Shown here one piece after another: positions 20,100 through 28,184 of a DNA stretch of 64,000 nt. The notes beneath the pieces are model-generated. The model ran no database searches and was not told the DNA's origin. It saw nothing but the letters and a program-made list of their open reading frames with translations. Source of the DNA: a virus. The stretch spans positions 50,471-114,470 of the IMG/VR virus record IMGVR_UViG_3300008448_000012; one strand, given 5' to 3'. Positions within the stretch are counted from its first letter, which is position 1. Each line of letters begins with the position of its first letter. Both the position numbers and the translations under genes were made by a program.

Positions 20100-20480
20100 A
20101 TGACGTATAAAGATTTGAACCTCCTGGTTAGGAATATCCAAGCTAGTGTGGGAAATCAAGAAACCAAAGTTCAAAAGAAACTCTTCAAGATTTTTGAAAA
20201 AGTTAAGAAGCATTTGGAAGATTACAACGAGCAAGTTAATGAGCTTAGGCTTGATAACGCTTCTGTAGATGAGAAAGGAATTATTCTCATGGACGATAAG
20301 GGTGCTTATAAGTACACCAAGGAAGCTGCAAAACTTCTAACTAAACAAATTACTGATCTTGACAACAAGGAGTTTCCTTTTGAAAAGATTAATGTTGTAA
20401 ATCCTCAGGGTCTCGAAGACTTCATATTCCTCCAAGATTGGGTGGTAGGAGTGGAGTTCGAGGCTGATGAAGAACTCTAA
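20100..20480 (+). CDS. Hypothetical helical protein
   Basis: A 126-residue, highly charged, mostly helical protein without signal peptide or membrane segment; I do not recognise the family. The first half could form a coiled coil (Lys/Glu-rich heptad-like pattern) and the end is acidic. It is flanked by its own promoter-like site and by a strong terminator 22 bases after the stop, so it probably forms a short transcription unit on its own or with the preceding gene. Confidence 0.65.
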   Translation: MTYKDLNLLVRNIQASVGNQETKVQKKLFKIFEKVKKHLEDYNEQVNELRLDNASVDEKGIILMDDKGAYKYTKEAAKLLTKQITDLDNKEFPFEKINVVNPQGLEDFIFLQDWVVGVEFEADEEL

Positions 20481-20502
20481 CTAATTAATTATCAACTAAA
20501 TA

Positions 20503-20549
20503 TATTCTCCCTTTTCCTGTTAAAAGCAGGAACTGGGAGAATATTTTTT
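20503..20549 (+). terminator. Strong rho-independent terminator
   Basis: The outer stem TATTCTCCC/GGGAGAATA and inner stem TTCCTG/CAGGAA enclose a TTAAAAG loop and are followed by six T residues. It lies just after the gene ending at 20480 and separates the small-gene unit from the lysis cassette. Confidence 0.8.
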
Positions 20550-20565
20550 AAAGGAAGACAATGTA

Positions 20566-20871
20566 ATGGAACAGGAATTTAAATCTGAGCTAACGCAAAT
20601 GGAACACAGACTCACAGAGATGGAGGAGAAAATTGACGTTATTGACAAAAAGCTCAACCAAGTGGTTGAAGCTATTCTTGGCAATTCACTAACTAAAAGT
20701 GGTGGGTTCATCCATGACATTGATGTTCTTAAAGAGAAAATGTTTCTCTTAGAGAAGAAGATTGAAAAGCAGGAAGAGTTCAGGAAGAGGATATCATGGA
20801 CAATTGGCATTATTGCAGCTGCTGCCATGGTTATACAATATCTTGTTAACCTTTATACTAGTGTAAAATGA
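20566..20871 (+). CDS. Coiled-coil protein with C-terminal membrane anchor
   Basis: A 101-residue protein with a long N-terminal coiled coil (about residues 1-70, Glu/Lys-rich heptads) and one hydrophobic segment near the C-terminus (about 77-97). It overlaps the holin-like gene by four bases (ATGA), so it belongs to the lysis cassette. Topology would place the coiled coil on one membrane face, as in holin-associated or haemolysin-XhlA-like proteins. The AAGGAAG sequence upstream is one of few purine-rich sites that could act in initiation. Exact function is unproven. Confidence 0.65.
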   Translation: MEQEFKSELTQMEHRLTEMEEKIDVIDKKLNQVVEAILGNSLTKSGGFIHDIDVLKEKMFLLEKKIEKQEEFRKRISWTIGIIAAAAMVIQYLVNLYTSVK

Positions 20872-21125
20872 AAGACTGGATCATTGAATTATTCAAAGAT
20901 GAACGTGGTGTAGCTTCAATTAAACCTGTAGCTGCTGCCATATGTACAGTTTTTCTTTGTGTAACAATGACAATCACTAGCTTTGCAAAGGATATGAAAC
21001 CAGCAGACACCCTTGTGGATGCTGTAATGTTTATTGCTCTTGTAGGTATGGGCAGTGATACATTTGATAAGTTCAGTACAAGAAACCTACCAAAAAAAGA
21101 AGAAACCAAACAACCTGATATATGA
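20868..21125 (+). CDS. Putative holin
   Basis: An 85-residue protein with two hydrophobic segments (about residues 17-40 and 50-66) and a charged C-terminal tail (KKEETKQ), the layout of small class II holins. It overlaps both neighbours by four bases and sits between a membrane-anchored coiled-coil protein and a spanin-like protein, with the M15 endolysin three genes on. A holin would form the membrane lesion that times lysis. The call rests on topology and context. Confidence 0.6.
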   Translation: MKDWIIELFKDERGVASIKPVAAAICTVFLCVTMTITSFAKDMKPADTLVDAVMFIALVGMGSDTFDKFSTRNLPKKEETKQPDI

Positions 21126-21730
21126 AATATGTAAGTGCTGTCCTGTTCCTAATCATTCTTGGATTTGTTTTTTATCGTCATCAGAATGGTGGAATATTTG
21201 GACCAGAAAAACCAATCGTTGATACTATTGTTAAAATAGACACTCAGTATCAAGAAGTTACAGTGGTAGAGGTTAGAAAAGTACCAGTGGTACGTGTTAT
21301 TCATGATAGTATTCCCTATCCAGAATACATCCCTGATACATCCTATCCAAAACTAAAACTACAATATGAAGACCTTGTTTCAAAATATACTGATAAGATT
21401 GTGTATGGTGATAGCTTTCCTATTGGTACTTACGGTAGGTTGGTTGTGCGTGACACTGTTCAATTTAATAAACTTGGCAATAGGAGTTATGATGCAAAGT
21501 TTGATATTCCTACAGTTACCAATACAGTTACAATAGTTGAACCTGCTCCAAAGAAGAATGAATTCTATGTTGGTGGAGGTGTGGCAGGTAACAGAAGTGC
21601 TGTATCAGCCATCCAAGTTGGAACAATTATGAAGACTAAAAGTGATAAAATCCTAGGCACTTACGTTAGTGGAGCACCTGGAACCAAGCTTTCCTACGGT
21701 GTTCAATACTACGTAAAAATAGGAAAATGA
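21122..21730 (+). CDS. Membrane-anchored periplasmic protein, possible inner-membrane spanin
   Basis: A 202-residue protein with an N-terminal hydrophobic anchor (about residues 3-19) and a soluble, probably periplasmic remainder. It overlaps the holin-like gene upstream and a 52-residue membrane protein gene downstream by four bases each. Placement within the lysis genes suggests an i-spanin-type role in fusing inner and outer membranes, but the body looks more beta-rich than classical spanins and ends in a YVGGGVAGN...YGVQYYVKIGK stretch resembling Bacteroidota outer-surface beta proteins. A structural accessory role is the alternative. Confidence 0.45.
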   Translation: MKYVSAVLFLIILGFVFYRHQNGGIFGPEKPIVDTIVKIDTQYQEVTVVEVRKVPVVRVIHDSIPYPEYIPDTSYPKLKLQYEDLVSKYTDKIVYGDSFPIGTYGRLVVRDTVQFNKLGNRSYDAKFDIPTVTNTVTIVEPAPKKNEFYVGGGVAGNRSAVSAIQVGTIMKTKSDKILGTYVSGAPGTKLSYGVQYYVKIGK

Positions 21731-21885
21731 AAATTATAAAGTACTTTATCTACGCAGCATGTATTTATGTAATATCTGTTGTAGCTCTTGAAGGAATCAT
21801 CATTGTTGCTGATTCTTTTGGATTTGAAAATGTCAAGGGTTTAGCATTTAAGATTCTCAAAACCATAACATTTAATACTATTTAG
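21727..21885 (+). CDS. Small single-pass membrane protein in lysis cassette
   Basis: A 52-residue frame starts at an ATGA overlap with the preceding stop and ends two bases before the endolysin start. It begins MKIIKYF and has one strongly hydrophobic segment (about residues 5-28). Tight packing and translational coupling support it as a real gene; it may be a lysis regulator or second spanin component. Confidence 0.6.
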   Translation: MKIIKYFIYAACIYVISVVALEGIIIVADSFGFENVKGLAFKILKTITFNTI

Positions 21886-21887
21886 AT

Positions 21888-22394
21888 ATGAAAGATCAAC
21901 CAACTTTGTCAAGAATCAAAACTGCCCATCCTAAACTTGTTGAAGAGTTAACTGAGATATACAATGAGATATCAACTGTGTTAACAGGTAGGGCTATTTG
22001 TAGATTTCCTTTTGTAACAAGAACAATTGCTGAGCAAGATGCTCTGTATGCACAAGGAAGAACTAAACCAGGAAAGATTGTTACAAATGCAAAAGGTGGA
22101 CAATCATACCATAACTATGGACTAGCAGTGGACATTGTTCTTCTGTGGGATAAAGATGGTAATGGTACATTTGAGACAGCTGTTTGGGATACAAAGACAG
22201 ATTTTGATGGAGACAAGAAGTCAGACTGGATTGAAGTGGTAAATGTATTTAAGAGGCATGGTTGGGAATGGGGAGGAGACTGGCGTTTTGTTGATCCACC
22301 ACACTTCCAAAAGACATTTGGAAAATCTATATCAGACCTTCTTAAATTATATAATGCCAAGAAGGTTGATAAAAATGGATATGTATTAATATAA
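21888..22394 (+). CDS. Endolysin, M15 L-Ala-D-Glu / D-Ala-D-Ala peptidase
   Basis: A 168-residue peptidase of the M15 (VanY/CwlK-like) family that cleaves peptidoglycan stem peptides. Visible signatures are QSYHNYGLAVDI, giving the zinc-binding His and Asp, and the later WGGDW..FVDPPHFQ with the third ligand histidine; this arrangement (HxxxxxxD ... ExxWGGDW ... DxxHFQ) is typical of phage and bacterial M15 endolysins. There is no signal peptide, so release needs the holin upstream. It closes the lysis cassette. Confidence 0.9.
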   Translation: MKDQPTLSRIKTAHPKLVEELTEIYNEISTVLTGRAICRFPFVTRTIAEQDALYAQGRTKPGKIVTNAKGGQSYHNYGLAVDIVLLWDKDGNGTFETAVWDTKTDFDGDKKSDWIEVVNVFKRHGWEWGGDWRFVDPPHFQKTFGKSISDLLKLYNAKKVDKNGYVLI

Positions 22395-22404
22395 AATTGT
22401 AGAA

Positions 22405-22536
22405 ATGGCAAAAGCTAAAGGCGGTGGTTCTGAGAAAACCAAAATCACATTCGGAAAACGTAAGAAAGGTAAAGCTCAGAAAAGCTACAACAAACATGAT
22501 AGGTCAGAAAAGAACTATCGTGGACAAGGTAAATAA
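22405..22536 (+). CDS. Tiny lysine-rich basic protein
   Basis: A 43-residue protein (MAKAKGGGSEK... ending RGQGK) made largely of Lys, Gly and Ser, starting ten bases after the endolysin stop. It resembles in composition the array of tiny basic proteins at 33-34.9 kb, which suggests a shared nucleic-acid- or virion-binding role. Function is unknown. Confidence 0.6.
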   Translation: MAKAKGGGSEKTKITFGKRKKGKAQKSYNKHDRSEKNYRGQGK

Positions 22537-22608
22537 CTGATTTAGTTAGACAATATTTTTAAATTGACATTGCAGATCTATCTGGATGTCATACCTTTAT
22601 GATGTTTT

Positions 22609-23247
22609 ATGAAACTAACTAAATTAAAAATTAACGAGCTTTGGAATAAATTACAGAGCGTAATTTCAAAAAACCCAGAGGAAGTATCTATTATTATAGA
22701 AGAAGAATCTCCTATTATAATAGAAGAAACCCCACCTCCTCCTCCTGATATGGCTGTAATTTCTGAAGAGCAGCCTATAATAAATGAAGCAGAAGAGGAG
22801 GTTATTGAATATAGAGGATTGTTTTTTGATAACAATAAACAAACAGCTCCAAGAGACATAATCAGAGCTGTTAAGTTTGGTAATACAAATGAGGCTTACA
22901 CAAACAAGTTTATTGTTAAGAACAACACATCAGGCAATCCAACAAGAATTACAGCATTACGTAAGGGATCTTATACACTAAGAATATCTGCCCAACTACA
23001 AAAGTTATCAGTAACTAAGAAAGCTCAAGTTGTTCTTTGCGTAAGAAAGAATGATTTGAATGTACCAGATACAGCAACCACTATAATAATGGAACCAGGA
23101 CTTGTGGGATTGATTGCAACATGGGATTTTTCCATAGATATGCTGGCTGGAGAATATATAGAAATAATATGGTCACAAAATGGTGGAGTGGAAATATCAA
23201 ATAAGCAGACACCAAGTGTGATGTTGAAGATTAATCAGATAATATAA
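22609..23247 (+). CDS. Virion adhesin with jelly-roll-like C-terminal domain
   Basis: A 212-residue protein with a charged N-terminal helix, an acidic isoleucine-rich linker with a PPPPP run near residue 44, and a beta-rich C-terminal half with alternating hydrophobic strands and GEYIEIIWS, as in C1q/TNF-like jelly rolls of phage fibres. The stop overlaps the start of the next fibre gene (TAATGA-type junction), tying it to the adhesin set. The preceding 72 bases hold a weak promoter-like sequence (TTG-N19-TACCTTTA). Function as an accessory receptor-binding or structural protein is inferred. Confidence 0.55.
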   Translation: MKLTKLKINELWNKLQSVISKNPEEVSIIIEEESPIIIEETPPPPPDMAVISEEQPIINEAEEEVIEYRGLFFDNNKQTAPRDIIRAVKFGNTNEAYTNKFIVKNNTSGNPTRITALRKGSYTLRISAQLQKLSVTKKAQVVLCVRKNDLNVPDTATTIIMEPGLVGLIATWDFSIDMLAGEYIEIIWSQNGGVEISNKQTPSVMLKINQII

Positions 23248-25067
23248 TGACAAGTAGACAAATAGGATGGAGCCAAGAATCTAACCTTCTCTATGAAATA
23301 GGGAAGCAGTTGGATATTCTTGCCAAGGTTTTAGCAAACTCTGGTAAGGGTAGTTTGGAAGCATACCCAGATTTGGCTTCTTTTCCTCCAGTGGGAGTTC
23401 CAGGAGTGATATACTTGGCTGAAGACACTGGATACATATATTATTGGGATGGAGCATCTTATGTTCAGTTTGGAGGAGGATCATATGTTCCTACCTCAAG
23501 ACAGCTAACCATAAATGGTGTTACGTTTGATTTGTCAGCAGACAGAACATGGACAATAAGTACAGGGGATGATATAACTGTTGTAGCAAACTATTCAGCT
23601 CTCCCTGCTCCAAACACTGTAACAGGACAATTCTATTGGTGTTCAAATCCTCAAGGAACAGCATGGCTTCCTGGATCTGTAGGAGGAACATACTATAATT
23701 CAGGACTTTATTATTCAAATGGAACAACATGGGAATTTCTCAATGTTCCATACCAAGCAACACAATCTGAGGTTAATGCAGGAATAATATCAGACAAGTT
23801 TGTAACTCCAAACACTCTGTTCAATTCTTCCCAATGGGGCACAAAAGAAAACCCATTAACATTCTCTGCCCCTCTTTCAAGAAGTGTAAACACAATTAGC
23901 ATTCCTGCTGCATCGTCTTCAGCCAATGGTTATTTATCATCTACGGATTGGTCAACATTCAATGGCAAACAAGGTGCTTTAACACTCACCACCACAGGCA
24001 CATCAGGTGCTGCTACATTGGTAGGAAATACGCTTAATATTCCGCAGTATTCAGGCGGAGGTGGTGGTATGGCTATCGGTGGAAGCATAACTTCTGCAAC
24101 GGCAGGTAGTGTGTTGTTTGCGGGAACAAGTGGGGTGTTGGCGCAGGATAATAGCAACCTGTTTTGGGACAATACTAATAAGAGGTTGGGGATTGGGACG
24201 GTAAGTCCGCAAGGCCCTTTTCATATCAATTCAAATATTACTGCAGCTACTAATGGTTTAACAATAACAAGAAATGCAGTTTCTTTATCAGATGCAAATT
24301 TTCAGATAACAAGTGCAACAAATAATAGCGGAGAATTTTTACCTGCTTTTTTATTCACAAGTAATTTTTCTGCTCCTGGATTTACAATTGGTGGTTTTTT
24401 AAGTGCAAGAATTACAAATAGTTCAACAACTGATATAGGAATTATTCTTGATGCAAGAACTAAATCAGCTTCAGCATTAACACAAGGATACATTTTATCG
24501 ATTAGAGGTTTTACAACTGATTATGTTCGAATAGCACATAATGGTAATATGATTCTACAAAACGGAGGCACTTTCACCGACGCAGGCTTCAGACTCGATG
24601 TTAACGGAACGATGAGGGTGCAGAGTGAGACTGTATTAAATAATTTTTCAATTGGTAGAACATCACTTTCTCCAAGCTATCCTGCAATATGGATAGATAA
24701 TGGGAATAGAACGCTTTTATCAAATTATTCTTATTCAGGATACTTACAACTTCAAGGCGCATATAATAATGAGGGAGCGCATTTAAGACTTTCAGGAAAA
24801 ACTTCTATATCAAATACGGCTAATAGCGCAATTTTAATTACGAGTGGATTTGTTATCGGTGTTTATGGAGTTGATAATGTAGGAATAAATCCAAACACTT
24901 CTGCAATATTACAAGCTAACTCAACTACTCAGGGCTTCCTTCCTCCAAGAATGACAACCACGCAGAAAAACGCTATAAGTTCTCCAGCATCAGGATTGGT
25001 GGTTTATGATTCTACAACAAATAAACTTTGCTGCTATAACGGCAGTACATGGAATGATTTATTTTAA
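23247..25067 (+). CDS. Tail fibre with RQIGWSQE anchor, mosaic C-terminal half
   Basis: A 606-residue fibre. Its first 30 residues (MTSRQIGWSQESNLLYEI...) form an anchor module also found at 25127 and 26997. Then come typical fibre modules: SYVQFGG, ITINGVTFDLSADRTW-like, GYLSSTDWSTFNGKQ, a GGGGG linker, FWDNTNKRLGIGTVSP, NGGTFTDAGFRLDVNGT and the C-terminal cap QGFLPPRMTTTQKN...STWNDLF. From about base 23,985 to 24,215 base use shifts toward G and GCG/CGG codons unlike the flanks, consistent with a recombinant junction. Probably a host-binding fibre. Confidence 0.75.
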   Translation: MTSRQIGWSQESNLLYEIGKQLDILAKVLANSGKGSLEAYPDLASFPPVGVPGVIYLAEDTGYIYYWDGASYVQFGGGSYVPTSRQLTINGVTFDLSADRTWTISTGDDITVVANYSALPAPNTVTGQFYWCSNPQGTAWLPGSVGGTYYNSGLYYSNGTTWEFLNVPYQATQSEVNAGIISDKFVTPNTLFNSSQWGTKENPLTFSAPLSRSVNTISIPAASSSANGYLSSTDWSTFNGKQGALTLTTTGTSGAATLVGNTLNIPQYSGGGGGMAIGGSITSATAGSVLFAGTSGVLAQDNSNLFWDNTNKRLGIGTVSPQGPFHINSNITAATNGLTITRNAVSLSDANFQITSATNNSGEFLPAFLFTSNFSAPGFTIGGFLSARITNSSTTDIGIILDARTKSASALTQGYILSIRGFTTDYVRIAHNGNMILQNGGTFTDAGFRLDVNGTMRVQSETVLNNFSIGRTSLSPSYPAIWIDNGNRTLLSNYSYSGYLQLQGAYNNEGAHLRLSGKTSISNTANSAILITSGFVIGVYGVDNVGINPNTSAILQANSTTQGFLPPRMTTTQKNAISSPASGLVVYDSTTNKLCCYNGSTWNDLF

Positions 25068-25078
25068 TACATAATAAC

Positions 25079-25102
25079 ATGGCAAATATTCAACCTGTTT
25101 GA
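25079..25102 (+). pseudogene. Eight-codon relic resembling the 19791 gene start
   Basis: An ATG followed by ANIQPV and a stop closely matches the first codons of the gene at 19791 (MAQIQPI) at both base and residue level. It lies alone in the 59-base gap between two fibre genes and may be a decayed copy or a short leader peptide. Confidence 0.25.
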
Positions 25103-25112
25103 AGTTGAATAA

Positions 25113-25130
25113 TAAAATATAATAAAATGG
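25113..25130 (+). repeat. Translation-leader repeat, copy 1
   Basis: Eighteen bases (TAAAATATAATAAAATGG) ending in the start codon of the fibre at 25127 recur exactly at 26297-26314 before the GIY-YIG endonuclease. Shorter versions precede several other rightward genes. The A-rich leader probably serves as the initiation region in this Shine-Dalgarno-poor genome. Confidence 0.7.
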
Positions 25131-26299
25131 CTAATAGACAAATTGGTTGGAGTCAGGAAGCTAATCTTCTATATCTCATCTCTGGACAAGTGGACAGGGT
25201 TGCCCAAATAATTGCTAGTTCTGGTGTAGGAGGTGGGGTGAGTTCGTTCAATACCAGAACAGGAGATATTACACTTCTTTCTTCAGATGTAACAACTGCT
25301 CTTGGATATACGCCTACAAATGGTAATATTTATGGTACTAATGGTTCACTCACTGGAGTGAGAACTGTTAATACAGGAGCATATGCATTGGCTTTCACTG
25401 CTACACAGCCTGCTGCCAGTTATGCATTTACAATTGGTACACCTACAGGTGTGAGTGTTCCTTCTTGGCCTGCAACATTTGTAAGGCAAGGTGAATTTAA
25501 TATTTCATCAACATCTTCTGCTGAACCTGAAAACTCCAGGTATTGGGGAAGAAACCAAACGACAGCTCTTAAAAGTCTTTATGTAAATCAATCATATGCT
25601 GATGTCACTGCTGAAACAGCAGGAGGAGGTGTTTCTTTATATAATCAAAGTATAAGAACATACAGAGGATCTCCACTTGATATAAGCACTGCAGTTACAA
25701 CATTGTCTAATTTAACAGGTGTAGTTAATACTATAGGACATGGTTATTCTGGAACATCGTTAACTACTGCTCAAATACATACCCAAAATGTAAACGCAGT
25801 CCAATCTTCTATACAGAATAACGTTGGTACAATGGTTAATGCTAACGGATATCGTATTATTCTTTCGATGTCACCAACCTCAACCAGTCAGAATTCCGCA
25901 ATTACAAACTTCTATGGAGTAAATATAGGTACATTTACCATAGGAGCAACCAGTGGACCAACAGCCACCATTACAAATTTCTATGCTCTTTATATAGATG
26001 GTATAACAACCCGTGCTACAGGAACTGTTACAAACAGGTGGGGTATATATTCAACAGATTCCACTATGACACATTACCTTAATGGTAATGTATTGATTGG
26101 TACAAGTACAATTGCTGGATTTAAACTAGATGTAAATGGGACGATGAGAGCATCTCAGTTTTATTTGAGTGCATTGAATTCAACTCCTGCTTCAGCAGGA
26201 GCAACAGGAACACTTGGAGAAATCAGAATTGACGCAAACTATATTTATGTATGTACAGCAACCAACACTTGGAAGCGTGCATCCATAGCAACTTGGTAA
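25127..26299 (+). CDS. Tail fibre with RQIGWSQE anchor
   Basis: A 390-residue fibre starting MANRQIGWSQEANLLYLI, the same anchor module as the 23247 and 26997 genes. It continues with FNTRTGDITLLSSDVTTALGYTP, a module common in phage fibres, a Thr/Asn/Gly-rich beta region and FKLDVNGTMRASQF followed by a short C-terminal segment. Presumably it occupies the same virion attachment site as its paralogues with a different binding tip. The start codon follows an 18-base leader shared with the downstream endonuclease. Confidence 0.75.
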   Translation: MANRQIGWSQEANLLYLISGQVDRVAQIIASSGVGGGVSSFNTRTGDITLLSSDVTTALGYTPTNGNIYGTNGSLTGVRTVNTGAYALAFTATQPAASYAFTIGTPTGVSVPSWPATFVRQGEFNISSTSSAEPENSRYWGRNQTTALKSLYVNQSYADVTAETAGGGVSLYNQSIRTYRGSPLDISTAVTTLSNLTGVVNTIGHGYSGTSLTTAQIHTQNVNAVQSSIQNNVGTMVNANGYRIILSMSPTSTSQNSAITNFYGVNIGTFTIGATSGPTATITNFYALYIDGITTRATGTVTNRWGIYSTDSTMTHYLNGNVLIGTSTIAGFKLDVNGTMRASQFYLSALNSTPASAGATGTLGEIRIDANYIYVCTATNTWKRASIATW

Positions 26300-26314
26300 A
26301 ATATAATAAAATGG
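26297..26314 (+). repeat. Translation-leader repeat, copy 2
   Basis: Exact 18-base match to 25113-25130; here it contains the stop codon of the preceding fibre gene and the start codon of the GIY-YIG endonuclease, showing that leader and start were duplicated or copied together. Confidence 0.7.
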
Positions 26315-26994
26315 GAATTCCAAATAGACAAATAGGTATTTATAAAATCACTAGTCCTAGTGGTAAAACCTATATTGGTCAAAGTTGGAATATTAGAAAA
26401 AGAATTTATAAGTATAAAAGTGTACAAGGTTGCAAAAAACAAAGAATTTTATATAATTCTCTTAAAAAATATGGTTGGGAAAATCATATATTTGAAGTTG
26501 TCTATACATTACCCATAGAAACAGAGCAACGCACTTTAGATAACTATGAAATATTTTATATTATTCAGTTTAAAGAAGCTGGATATGAAATGATGAATAT
26601 AAAAGAAGGAGGTTCAGGAGGTAAATTATCTAAAGAATCTATACAAAAGATGATAGAGACTAGAGGAAAATGGAACCACTCAGAAGAAACTAAAAAGAAA
26701 ATCAGTGAGTCTCACAAAGGAATAAAACATTCTTTAGAGACTATTAAAAAAATGAAAGGAAGAAAATTTACAATTGAACATGTAAATAAAATGAAAGGAA
26801 GAAAGCGCAATGAATCAACTGTAGAAAAATTTAAAAAAATTATTCTTCCTGGCAGATTAGTTTTAGATAAAGAGATGGGAATTTTTTATGATAGTATTGC
26901 GATGGCAGCTAAAATTTTTAGAATAAATCAAAAAACACTACATAATAGACTTACAGGAATTTCAAAAAATACTACTAATTTAATACTTGTATAA
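26311..26994 (+). CDS. GIY-YIG homing endonuclease with adhesin-derived start
   Basis: A 227-residue freestanding endonuclease. The catalytic GIY-YIG domain is visible as GIYKITSPSGKTYIGQS followed by IRKRIYKY, and an ENHIFEVVY segment with downstream glutamate typical of the family. Residues about 110-170 carry repeated NUMOD3-type DNA-binding elements (SEETKKKISESHKG, SLETIKKMKGRK), and the C-terminus has a NUMOD1-like helix-turn-helix. The first residues MGIPNRQIG copy the start of the neighbouring RQIGWSQE adhesins, and the leader is identical to that of the gene before. The ATG at 26311 is preferred over one at 26251 that lies inside the fibre gene. Such enzymes cut a target site to spread their own gene. 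Confidence 0.9.
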   Translation: MGIPNRQIGIYKITSPSGKTYIGQSWNIRKRIYKYKSVQGCKKQRILYNSLKKYGWENHIFEVVYTLPIETEQRTLDNYEIFYIIQFKEAGYEMMNIKEGGSGGKLSKESIQKMIETRGKWNHSEETKKKISESHKGIKHSLETIKKMKGRKFTIEHVNKMKGRKRNESTVEKFKKIILPGRLVLDKEMGIFYDSIAMAAKIFRINQKTLHNRLTGISKNTTNLILV

Positions 26995-26996
26995 TT

Positions 26997-27137
26997 ATGA
27001 TACCTTCAAGACAAATAGGATGGTCTCAAGAAGCCAATCTCTTATGGGAGATAGCAAGAAAACTTGAAAGACTTATTCAAGTTGCTGGACCAACAAGTCC
27101 TACAACCACAACCACTACTACAACTGTAGCTCCTTAA
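26997..27137 (+). CDS. Minimal RQIGWSQE anchor protein with poly-threonine tail
   Basis: A 46-residue protein, MIPSRQIGWSQEANLLWEIARKL..., is the bare anchor module of the two fibres upstream followed by a run of eight threonines and VAP. It starts two bases after the endonuclease stop. It may be a stub left when a C-terminal domain was lost or displaced, or a functional cap for the anchor site. Too short to have been found by length-limited gene prediction. Confidence 0.65.
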   Translation: MIPSRQIGWSQEANLLWEIARKLERLIQVAGPTSPTTTTTTTTVAP

Positions 27138-27164
27138 GAATTATAAAACCAACAAAAACTACAT

Positions 27165-28184
27165 ATGAAGGATCTAAAGTTCCTTTGCGTTCAGCCTGAT
27201 GATCATTATTACGTTTGGCAAGTGCACACATGGATTGAGAGTTTAAAAAATATTGGAAAGAGTGGGGACGCTATAGTGGTTGTTTTCACTCCAGACTTCA
27301 GAGAATTCAATACGAAATGGAAAGAGCTACAGGCTTTGTATCCAGAGGTTGAATTCTTTTTTGTTAAGGATGAGGATGGAATCAGCAAACTGATAAGAGT
27401 GTATATTCCCATCATCAGACCTTATTCACTGATGAAATATTTTCAAGCTCGTCCAGAGATGGTACAAAAAGCAATATTCTATTGTGACTGTGATATCATC
27501 TTTACAGAGAAGTTCAATGTTGATCAATATGTAGATGATGATGTTTGCTACCTATCTGATACAAACAGCTACATCAATGCTTCATATTTTGACAGCAAGA
27601 TAAAAGATGTCAAACCTGAACTTCTCGAAGAATATAAGAAGATGGATGTTCTTTCTGGAGCATGCAGTCTTGTAGGAATAACACGTGAGATATGTGAGAA
27701 GAACAATCAGCATTCAGGAGGAGCACAATATCTTCTGAAGAACGTAGGAGCAAGCTTTTGGGAAAAGGTGATTGGTGATTGCATTATGATAAGAACCTAT
27801 CTCTCTGCTATAAACAAAGACTTCTTTGAGAATGAGAGTAAGGGGTTTCAGTCTTGGTGCTCTGATATGTGGGCTGTGCTTTGGAACCTTTGGTTAAGAG
27901 AACAAGAAACAAAATGTATTCCTGAAATGAATTTTGCATGGAGTACAGATCATATAAGTAAATTAAATAATTCAACGATCCTTCATAATGCAGGAATATC
28001 ATCCACACATATGGGAGATGTTCCAGTGTTCTACAAAGGACTCTATCACAATAAAAAAGATCCTTTTGAGGATCCACATTTAACCAACGTTTTAAATAAT
28101 GAAAAGAGCAAGAGTCTCTGTAATCATTACTATTTGACAAAAATGTTTGAAGTTAAAAATAAATATAATTTAAACTATGGCTAG
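27165..28184 (+). CDS. Putative glycosyltransferase (GT-A type)
   Basis: A 339-residue protein with an alternating alpha/beta N-terminal half and the motif YCDCDIIFTE near residue 107, a DxD-type metal and nucleotide-sugar site. Later the protein has conserved-looking tryptophan-rich W..DMWAVLWNLW and histidine segments. It would transfer a sugar to a protein or host glycan in the cytoplasm. Lying inside the adhesin array, it may glycosylate the Thr-rich adhesins or remodel host surface polymers. The stop overlaps the next adhesin start by eight bases. The exact family is not certain. Confidence 0.65.
   Translation: MKDLKFLCVQPDDHYYVWQVHTWIESLKNIGKSGDAIVVVFTPDFREFNTKWKELQALYPEVEFFFVKDEDGISKLIRVYIPIIRPYSLMKYFQARPEMVQKAIFYCDCDIIFTEKFNVDQYVDDDVCYLSDTNSYINASYFDSKIKDVKPELLEEYKKMDVLSGACSLVGITREICEKNNQHSGGAQYLLKNVGASFWEKVIGDCIMIRTYLSAINKDFFENESKGFQSWCSDMWAVLWNLWLREQETKCIPEMNFAWSTDHISKLNNSTILHNAGISSTHMGDVPVFYKGLYHNKKDPFEDPHLTNVLNNEKSKSLCNHYYLTKMFEVKNKYNLNYG

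Noticed and set aside
22537-22608. Promoter for the 22609 gene (TTG-N19-TACCTTTA)
   Set aside because: The -7 box lacks the final G and the spacing is off by one; not strong enough to list as a feature.
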